Positions 15,670-21,411 of a DNA stretch of 21,411 nt are shown here, one piece after another. This DNA comes from an uncultured bacterium (lineage in GTDB: Bacteria > Planctomycetota > UBA1135 > GCA-002686595): the NCBI GenBank assembly GCA_913058555.1, contig CAJXRJ010000029.1, positions 1 through 21,411 of the forward strand, given 5' to 3'. The notes under the pieces were generated by a model that had not been told where the DNA came from, did not search any database, and was given only the letters and a program-made list of their open reading frames with translations. Position 1 is the first letter of the stretch; each line of letters begins with the position of its first letter. Both the position numbers and the translations under genes were made by a program.

Positions 15670-16983
15670 TCAGGTGACCACCGGACGGATCTTGCCGGTT
15701 TCCGTACGCGCCAGGTCCTCCGCGCTGACCCGGCGGACTTCGAACCGCATGCCCGCGCCGATCGCTGGCCCCGCTGCACGCGCCAGCGCTGCTTCGGTCG
15801 CGTCGGTCCAGCCGCGCCCGGGCACGACGCGGGCGACCACGACGTCGCCGGCCGCCTGAACGAGCTGCAGCACGTCCACTCCGGCGATGGCATCGAACAC
15901 CATGGGGAGGCCACTGAGGGCCCGGCCATCGGGGGTCGTAATCACATCCACGACCCGGCCTTCGATGGCGCGCAGGGTAGGGAGCGTGCGGCCGCAGCCG
16001 CAGGGCGCTGGGTCGGGATCGAGGATCACCCGGTCGCCCGTGTCGTAGCGGACCAGGGGCTGCGCCAGGTTGTGGATGCCGGTTCCCAGGGCGCGGCCGC
16101 TCTCCACGCCGTCCTCAGCACGCTCGACACCTTCGACCTCCAAGACGCCGTAGGCGCCGTGGATGTGATACCGGCCTTCCTCGCATTGGCTAGCTGCCAT
16201 GGTGCGCTCCATGTGCCCGTAGGCGTCGAAGAGTCGGCAGCGGAAGGCTCCTTGGATCTGGGATCTGGCCCGCGCCGTGACCACTTCCCCGGCGGAGAAC
16301 ACAGCCCGCATGGGGGGGACGGATGTCTCGCTGAGCTCGGCGCAGCGCACCAAGTGCTGCAGGGCGGAGGGGAGGCCTTTCAGGAATCGCGGCCGATGTC
16401 GCTGGAGGGCGCGGAGCACCTCCGGCAACTCGGCCGGCGAGACGCGCGACGAGTTGATCATGAGCCGGCGCAGCGTCGGTTGCCAATGCAGCAGGCGGCT
16501 CGGGTCGCGGCCCGACCTCAGGAAGTGATAGGTGCCGAGCTCCGCGAACGGGGCGCCCAGGCGGTAACCGCCCCAGCTCCAAGCGCGCCGGTAGAACGAG
16601 AACTCAAGGGCGCGGGCCCGGTGGTCCAGGGCCACCCTCAGCGGCTCCCCCGACGTCCCGCTCGTGGCGGACCAGGAGATGCGCCTGGCGCTCCGGTCCC
16701 GCAGGTTGTCTCCCTCGCGCCTGAGGCGGTCTTTCGTGAGCACAGGGAGCTGCTGCAGCTGCGCCGGGTCCTGGAGGTCCCTGGGGTCGAATCCTCGCTC
16801 CTTGAACGTGTCGCGCCAGTGCGGGCAGGCCGCTTGGGCGTGGCTGAGCACGGCCCGCAGGCGGCTCGCCTGGTAGCGCCGCAGTTCCGCGGGATCCGCC
16901 CGCTCCAGCCGCGACATGGTGCGGTGGAGGGAAAAGAGGAGACGCGGCGAGGCGTAGTCCCTGATTCTGAAGTCGATGGGCAC
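15670..16983 (-). CDS. PaaK/CapK-like adenylate-forming ligase
   Basis: This 437-residue protein is of the phenylacetate-CoA ligase / CapK / F390-synthetase type. The adenylate-forming motifs are in order: phosphate loop SATSGTSGEPLRV (105-117), an A5-like YGHMERTMA, RYDTGDRVIL (A7) and CGCGRTLPTLRAIEGRVVDV. The C-terminal TETGKIRPVV carries the catalytic Lys (A10). Such enzymes activate a carboxylate as acyl-AMP and pass it to CoA or another acceptor. CapK homologues are frequent in surface polysaccharide loci. The substrate is unknown. The frame extends upstream into the radical SAM gene, but GTG 16983, 4 bp after that gene's stop, opens family-like sequence (PIDFRIRDY), so I start there. 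It is the last gene of the minus operon. Confidence 0.9.
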   Translation of the reverse strand: MPIDFRIRDYASPRLLFSLHRTMSRLERADPAELRRYQASRLRAVLSHAQAACPHWRDTFKERGFDPRDLQDPAQLQQLPVLTKDRLRREGDNLRDRSARRISWSATSGTSGEPLRVALDHRARALEFSFYRRAWSWGGYRLGAPFAELGTYHFLRSGRDPSRLLHWQPTLRRLMINSSRVSPAELPEVLRALQRHRPRFLKGLPSALQHLVRCAELSETSVPPMRAVFSAGEVVTARARSQIQGAFRCRLFDAYGHMERTMAASQCEEGRYHIHGAYGVLEVEGVERAEDGVESGRALGTGIHNLAQPLVRYDTGDRVILDPDPAPCGCGRTLPTLRAIEGRVVDVITTPDGRALSGLPMVFDAIAGVDVLQLVQAAGDVVVARVVPGRGWTDATEAALARAAGPAIGAGMRFEVRRVSAEDLARTETGKIRPVVT

Positions 16984-16987
16984 CGCT

Positions 16988-18139
16988 CTAGCCTTTCCTG
17001 GGGCCGTACAGATAGAGGTTGTCGCACTTCGCGCAAACCGAGAGGCTCTCCTCGGTGATGACCTTCTGGAAGCGCCGATTGGCGTCGCCCTGCCACACCT
17101 CGTCGAGGCTCTGAACGCGAAGGTCGCCGACGGTGTGGTCGGGGAACTGCACGCACGGCGGAACGCGCCCGTCGGGCAGGACGTCCAGGCGCAACCATTG
17201 CTTGTAGCAGAGACGGTCCCCAAGGATCTTGTCCGGAGAGTCGATGAAGTCGGTGACCCACTCGGGCTCATGGAGGTGCGAGGCGATTTGAATCGGCCAC
17301 TTGCGCTCCGTCACCGCCCGCAGCTGCGCCTCGAATTCGTCCTTGTCGTAGTCGTACTCCCGCAGGTAGCCGCGGTCGGTCTTGGCCTCGACCCCGAACT
17401 TGTCGGCCATGAAGTGCTCGTAGGCTTCGGCCTGCTTCGGGGTGATGAACCAGCCCGGGTTCAAGAGGATCCAGTCCACGCCACGCTCGACCATCTCCTC
17501 GCAGAACGAGGTGATGGACGAGACGTTCTCGGGCATCACCGTGAACTGGATCGCGATGAAAGGCGGCCGCCTCAGGCTTTGGAGCGCGTCGATGTTGGCC
17601 ATGACACGCCGGTACACCCCGTTGCCGCGCAGGGCGTCATTGACCGCTTCATGGCCGTCCAGGGAGATCAGGAACGTCGGGTACGGATTCCCATCGATCT
17701 CGTCCTTGTAGTCCTCGAGTAGCAACCCGTTGGTGCAGGTGACGGCGAAGTGCCGGTGGCGTTTGAGCTCGCCCATGAGGCGGCCAAAGTGCGGGTACAT
17801 CAGGGGCTCGCCGCCGGAAAGGATGAAAGACGCGTTGCGGGGCAGGCCCCGTGCAAACACCTTGTCCACCACTTCCCAGGGGAGGTCGGAGTCGTGGTTC
17901 TCCTTCACGTCCTTGACCCAACCCACATCGCCCCAGAGCATGCACATCGGACAGCGCAGGTTGCAGCGCCAGTTGAGCATGAGCTTGACCACCAAGGGGT
18001 CGGGGCGTTGCCTGTCGCTGGCGCCATGGGCCTTGATCCAGGAGTAGCGCGCGGCGAACTGGAGCTTCTTGAGAGCCAGGTGGGCGAAGTAGCGCGGGTG
18101 CTTTCGCGCGTGCCGAATCAGGGGAGCGATGCGTGCCAT
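16988..18139 (-). CDS. radical SAM/SPASM enzyme (paralogue B)
   Basis: This 383-residue protein has a basic helical N-terminal extension (ARKHPRYFAHLALKKLQFAA), then CNLRCPMC with Cys59, Cys63 and Cys66. FILSGGEPLMYPHFG and FLISLDGHEAVNDALRG follow, as is typical of SPASM-group enzymes. SPASM cysteines are Cys311 (LCYKQW), Cys329 (PPCVQF) and the terminal CAKC (Cys369/Cys372). I start at ATG 18139, 5 bp after the upstream stop; the frame continues far upstream but there it only overlaps the glycosyltransferase gene. Substrate class is unknown. It has the same domain lengths and cysteine spacing as the enzyme at 14414-15598, so the two are probably paralogues acting on related substrates in one pathway. 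Confidence 0.93.
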   Translation of the reverse strand: MARIAPLIRHARKHPRYFAHLALKKLQFAARYSWIKAHGASDRQRPDPLVVKLMLNWRCNLRCPMCMLWGDVGWVKDVKENHDSDLPWEVVDKVFARGLPRNASFILSGGEPLMYPHFGRLMGELKRHRHFAVTCTNGLLLEDYKDEIDGNPYPTFLISLDGHEAVNDALRGNGVYRRVMANIDALQSLRRPPFIAIQFTVMPENVSSITSFCEEMVERGVDWILLNPGWFITPKQAEAYEHFMADKFGVEAKTDRGYLREYDYDKDEFEAQLRAVTERKWPIQIASHLHEPEWVTDFIDSPDKILGDRLCYKQWLRLDVLPDGRVPPCVQFPDHTVGDLRVQSLDEVWQGDANRRFQKVITEESLSVCAKCDNLYLYGPRKG

Positions 18140-18144
18140 TTCGC

Positions 18145-19185
18145 CTAGTCCTGGGCCTCTGCCGCCGCCCAATGCCACGTGCGGAATGCGTCCTGCGAGT
18201 ACATTCGCGCGTCCATGTGCTCCAGGGCGTACCGCAGGTTGTTGTCCTCGGCCACGGGCATGCCGCGGATGAGGAATATCGGGCGCCGGGCGCCGTGGGC
18301 TTCGAGCAAGGTGGCGATCCCGGGCTTGGTGAGAACGCTTCCACAGCGCTTCATCAGCGGCGCAAGGGAGGGCACGACCCCATGAGTCTGAATCTGGCCG
18401 TCGCCCATGTCTTCGACGGTCCGCAGGAGCCCTGCGTTCTCTCCGCAGACCGCGTGCAGCGTCAGGTCTGCGGACAGACCGCGCAGCTCCGCCAGGAGTC
18501 GATCGATGGGGCCCTGGCCCCAGAGTCCGCAGACGACGAGGACCTGGTTCGGGTCCCCGGGGATCTTGGCCAGCTCCTCGTACTCCCGCCGCACCGGGAG
18601 CGTGACTTCTTCGAAGGCCGTAGTGGTGGGAACAGGGAAGCGAATCTCCTTCCGGGGGACCGGGCTCAGGAAGCGCTGGATGGCGCTCCATGGCACATAG
18701 CGCCAGCCGAGGCTTGAGCCATACTCGCCGGATAGCCCCACCAAAGGCACGTCGATCCCCGCGCGCTCCTTGGCCAGGGCGGCCCAGAAGGTCGGGCGGT
18801 GACTCACGGTCAGGACCGATCGGAATCCGCCTTCTGCGATGTGCTTGGACAGGGGTGAGAGGTCCGTCCTTTGGAGCCTGCGCTCCCGCCAGAGCTTGCG
18901 CTGGTAGATCAGCGGCACTCGGTAGGCAATGTTCAAGAGCCAGGGGAACTTTGACGATATCGCCCGATAGCGCTCCACGTCTTCGCGCATCGCGGCGGGG
19001 GGGAGGAAGTCCTCAATGGCCCGGTGTTCCACGCCGTCCGAGCCGGTGCGCTCTAGCAGCGCCTCACCGATGGAATACATCCCCCGTCCGACCGCGGTGC
19101 TCAAGATCAAGAGCGGCCGGGGGAGGTCATTGAGGGCCGCTTGCAGTGGGGGCGGGACGGCCCCTGGGTCATGGGCGAAGCTCAA
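18145..19185 (-). CDS. MGDG-synthase-type lipid glycosyltransferase (GT28-like)
   Basis: This 346-residue protein has a GT-B layout. The N-terminal LLILSTAVGRGMYSIGEALL (25-44) corresponds to the acceptor-domain loop of monogalactosyldiacylglycerol synthases and processive diacylglycerol glucosyltransferases. The C-terminal LTKPGIATLLEAHGARRPIF and GMPVAEDNN (about 285-317) is the donor-nucleotide site of GT28/MurG-like enzymes. A lipid acceptor such as diacylglycerol and a UDP-sugar donor are inferred. In typical members the loop is G-x-G-H; here the His, proposed as catalytic base, is Met36. Start TTG 19185 overlaps the previous stop as TTGA and has AAGGAG 7 nt upstream, so translation is probably coupled. 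The longer frame from 19245 lacks this support. Confidence 0.85.
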   Translation of the reverse strand: MSFAHDPGAVPPPLQAALNDLPRPLLILSTAVGRGMYSIGEALLERTGSDGVEHRAIEDFLPPAAMREDVERYRAISSKFPWLLNIAYRVPLIYQRKLWRERRLQRTDLSPLSKHIAEGGFRSVLTVSHRPTFWAALAKERAGIDVPLVGLSGEYGSSLGWRYVPWSAIQRFLSPVPRKEIRFPVPTTTAFEEVTLPVRREYEELAKIPGDPNQVLVVCGLWGQGPIDRLLAELRGLSADLTLHAVCGENAGLLRTVEDMGDGQIQTHGVVPSLAPLMKRCGSVLTKPGIATLLEAHGARRPIFLIRGMPVAEDNNLRYALEHMDARMYSQDAFRTWHWAAAEAQD

Positions 19186-20522
19186 CCGACCGCTCCTTCG
19201 GACCGAGGGGATGGGCCCTCGAGTCGTGCGAGCGACTGGACGCATCTTTGGGCGGAGTCCATGAGGTCATGGATATGCAGGTACTGGAAGGTGGCCGCGC
19301 GTCCCACCAAGTCGAGGTTCAAGAGCTTCTCCTGCGTGCGACGGAGCACTTCGACCTGCGCGATGGCGTCCGTCGTGAGCACTGGGTAGGCGCTTCCCAG
19401 GCGCTGAACTTCGTGGCCGATCACGTCGCTGCTTTGGATGGCGCCGGTGCTCACGAGGCTCTCGATGACCTCGCGCGCCAAGTCGTCGTCCGCACGTTTC
19501 CAATCGACGTCGTCCCCGAAGCGCACCAGCTCCGCGACCAGTGAGGTCTTTCCCTCTGGAGACATCGCGGCGCTGCGGGTCCTCGGCTCGTGCACCCTTG
19601 TGAACGGAACCTGGGCGTCCGGGTAGTAGGTGGAAGCGTAGGGAGAGACCTTGGGGCGGTCGAGGAATAGGGCCACCAGGACCACGTGGCGGTACCGAAG
19701 CTCGGAGGCGGCTGTGAGCGCAGCGGGATCGGTGTGGGGGGCTGAGAGCTGCGTCTGCAGCGCGAGGGGCAGCGTGGAGATCACCCGGGTGACCGGGATG
19801 GGGGAACCGCCTCCCACCTTGATCGTGTGGATTCGACGGCCGTCGTGTTCGATGGACGTGATCCTCTTGCCCGTCCGGAGCCGTGAGGGCTCGCAGCGCT
19901 GGACCAGGGCGTCCGCAATGTCCCCAATGCCCCCAGCCGGGTAGAGGAACGTGCCCTCAAGGGCATTGGCTCCGCGCCTCCCCGTGAGCATGCCCCGCAG
20001 GCTCAGTCCATGGAGCCGCCGGCCCGAGACCTCGGTGGAGAGTTCGTGGGCGGGCACGCCCCAGAGCTTCTCGGAGTAGCGAATGAGGAACGGCTCGGCG
20101 ATGGCGCGGCCGAAGCGCTGGTGGGACAGCTCCTGGAAGTTCCTTGGCTCGACCCCTCGACGGAGTTTGGCGGCTGCGAAGCTGGCGAGGGCTCGGGCAC
20201 CGGCGGCAGGGGACATCTGGCGCAGAAGATTCCCCGGCCGGAGCGGGAAGTCGACGAAGCGGCTTCCGTACTGGATCCGGCTGGGCGCGGTCACCGGGTG
20301 CAGGTCCGGTCCGAGCCATTCCTTGACCCGCGCGGTCACCGTTGGAATCCGATCGTGGAGCCGATGGGCGCCTGCGTCGTACCTGAACCCGTTCCACTGG
20401 AAGGTGCGCGCGTTGCCACCCAGTGTGTTCTCCGCCTCGAAGAGTTGGTACGAGATCCCGCAGCGCTCCGCCTCGGCGGCCGCGGTAAGGCCGGCGATTC
20501 CTCCTCCCAAGATGGCGAGCAT
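19182..20522 (-). CDS. FAD-dependent UDP-galactopyranose-mutase-like / amine-oxidase-fold protein
   Basis: This 446-residue protein begins MLAILGGGIAGLTAA, the FAD-binding Rossmann motif (GGGIAG at 6-11). LFEAENTLGGNARTF follows (27-41), binding the FAD ribose and pyrophosphate. YGSRFVDFPLRPGNLL (85-100) and IAEPFLIRYSEKLWGVP (141-157) are the signature of UGM-like or protoporphyrinogen-oxidase-like proteins found in surface-glycan clusters. YPAGGIGDIADAL is also present. The reaction may be a redox-neutral sugar isomerisation or an oxidation; sequence does not decide. It is the first gene of the minus operon. The start is ATG 20522 because the Rossmann motif begins at once; no strong ribosome binding site is seen. 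The stop overlaps the glycosyltransferase start by 4 bp. Confidence 0.88.
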   Translation of the reverse strand: MLAILGGGIAGLTAAAEAERCGISYQLFEAENTLGGNARTFQWNGFRYDAGAHRLHDRIPTVTARVKEWLGPDLHPVTAPSRIQYGSRFVDFPLRPGNLLRQMSPAAGARALASFAAAKLRRGVEPRNFQELSHQRFGRAIAEPFLIRYSEKLWGVPAHELSTEVSGRRLHGLSLRGMLTGRRGANALEGTFLYPAGGIGDIADALVQRCEPSRLRTGKRITSIEHDGRRIHTIKVGGGSPIPVTRVISTLPLALQTQLSAPHTDPAALTAASELRYRHVVLVALFLDRPKVSPYASTYYPDAQVPFTRVHEPRTRSAAMSPEGKTSLVAELVRFGDDVDWKRADDDLAREVIESLVSTGAIQSSDVIGHEVQRLGSAYPVLTTDAIAQVEVLRRTQEKLLNLDLVGRAATFQYLHIHDLMDSAQRCVQSLARLEGPSPRSEGAVG

Positions 20523-20662
20523 GGGAACGAGATGTTAGCAGGTGCAGGCCTATGCACGTGGGACATGACACGATCGCTCCCGAGGAGGGGGAAGGCAATG
20601 GACACGTTGGGCGCGGTCCCGCATGGGGACGCCGTCCTCTCCCGCGGGTTTCAGGGAGTCGT
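20523..20662. promoter_or_regulatory. divergent promoter region at the head of the minus operon
   Basis: This is the only non-coding space from which both the four-gene minus operon and the rightward GT-C gene can be transcribed, if the GT-C gene starts at TTG 20663. No -35/-10 pair was recognised with confidence. The assignment rests on gene layout alone. Confidence 0.35.
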
Positions 20663-21364
20663 TTGTGTCTTCTCCTCTGCCTGCTGGTGGCGGCGTTCCT
20701 GAGGCTCCGTGGCCTTGGTGACTCAGCGCTGGTGCTGGACGAGGCGAACACGTGGATCACCGCAAGAGGATCACTTTTGGACGTCGTAGAGCGGCTGCGC
20801 CAGGACGCGAGCCCGCCCCTCTATTACTTCTGCCTGAGCCTTTGGATCGACCTCTTCGGGGAGGGGACCCTTGCCCTGACGCTCCCGAGTGTCCTTGCCG
20901 GAGTCTCGCTGGTGGGCCTCTGCTACCGAGTGGGCGAGCGACTCCACGGCCAACAGGTTGGGCTCCTTGCCGCATGGCTCGTGGCGGTTTCCCCGAGCCA
21001 GGTTTACTACTCGGGCCAGGTGCGCATGTATTCGCTTCTTGCACTCCTCTCCCTATACGCCACCTATCGCCTCTGGGTCGCGATCGAAGGGTCGGGGTCC
21101 CGCCTGCGCGAGGGGCGCAGGGCCAGCCAGCGCGCCTGGGCCGCCTACGGCTTGGTGCTCGCCCTTGCGCTCCTGACCCACAACATCGCCTACCACCTGA
21201 TCCCCGCCCATGCCGCGCTTGTGCTCGTGTCGCGGACCCGCCCGGTGCGTCCGTTTCTGGCCGCGGGTGCCTTTGGGGCCATGGTCTACGCTCCCTGGCT
21301 GCCGGTCTTTCTCGCTCAGCTTCGCGGCGTCGATACCTACTCGTGGTACGCGTCCGTTTGGGAG
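20663..21364 (+). CDS. GT-C membrane glycosyltransferase (PMT/ArnT-like), 3' truncated
   Basis: About 234 residues remain before the right adapter. A first membrane helix (CLLLCLLVAAFLRLRGL) leads into LVLDEANTW, the lumenal Asp-Glu loop of GT-C enzymes. ASPPLYYFCLSLWIDLFGEG, the SPSQVYYSGQVRMYSLLALL segment and several further hydrophobic helices (LVLALALLTHNIAYHL, AAGAFGAMVYAPWLPVF) match the PMT_2/GT39-GT83 class. These enzymes transfer sugars from polyprenyl-phosphate donors outside the membrane. I favour TTG 20663 (AGGGAG 3 nt upstream, GC-rich third positions beginning here, and a 140-bp divergent promoter space). ATG 20552 is the alternative, giving 37 more hydrophilic residues and only 29 bp to the divergent operon. 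It is probably part of the glycoconjugate locus. Confidence 0.82.
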
Positions 21365-21411
21365 CTGTCTCTTATACACATCTCCGAGCCCACGAGACTA
21401 GGCATGATCTC
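21365..21411 (-). other. Nextera adapter plus index, right end
   Basis: Bases 21365-21398 are the exact reverse complement of the 34-base left adapter. They are followed by TAGGCATG (21399-21406), which matches the Nextera i7 index N706, and then ATCTC, the start of the flow-cell primer. This is read-through of library adapter. Proteins called through it gain the known artefact peptide LLYTSPSPRD. Confidence 0.98.

Noticed and set aside
16072..17058. 328-codon plus-strand frame across the ligase gene
   Set aside because: The minus frame contains every adenylate-forming motif and a catalytic Lys; the plus product has none.
1..21411. Perfect 34-bp terminal inverted repeats suggesting a large transposon
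   Set aside because: The repeats are the Nextera adapter with the Tn5 mosaic end, and the right copy continues into an i7 index. No transposase gene or target duplication is present.

Overview
The window is one assembled contig. A transposase sequencing adapter sits at each end (1-34 and 21365-21411), so the biological sequence is about 35-21364, and the first and last genes are cut by the library or assembly boundary. Base composition is GC-rich throughout, and many starts are GTG or TTG. Large secreted or membrane proteins (a signal-peptide FAD_oxidored enzyme, a large PilX-like protein, a GspG-like C-terminal fold, DUF2752 and DUF4234 proteins) suggest a Planctomycetota-like environmental bacterium. 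This is an inference from gene content; no marker gene or rRNA is present.

Left part (35-5322): on the minus strand, a large secreted HExxH metallopeptidase (truncated), preceded by a DUF4234-DUF2752 pair of small membrane proteins. Diverging from these on the plus strand is a MarR regulator with a VIT1/CCC1 metal transporter 48 bp downstream.

Middle (5323-13403): a secreted FAD-dependent oxidoreductase (+) converges on a PilX-like pilus protein (-), with a nearly perfect 34-nt hairpin between them. A gene-poor stretch of about 950 bp follows. Then come a patatin-like phospholipase (+), a small three-helix membrane protein (+), a possible propeller pseudogene remnant (-), and a multi-helix membrane protein whose C-terminus looks like the major pseudopilin GspG.

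Right part (13572-21364): a compact biosynthetic locus of two convergent operons, 71 bp apart. The plus operon is an SDR reductase followed by a radical SAM/SPASM enzyme. The minus operon is a UDP-galactopyranose-mutase-like FAD protein, a MGDG-synthase-type lipid glycosyltransferase, a second radical SAM/SPASM enzyme and a PaaK/CapK-like adenylate-forming ligase. Spacers in the minus operon are -4, +5 and +4 bp. A divergent membrane GT-C glycosyltransferase sits at its head and is cut by the right end. The set suggests assembly and radical-based modification of a glycolipid or surface glycoconjugate. No pathway I know has exactly this gene set, so it is the best candidate here for an undescribed system. 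No tRNA, rRNA, CRISPR array or insertion sequence was seen.
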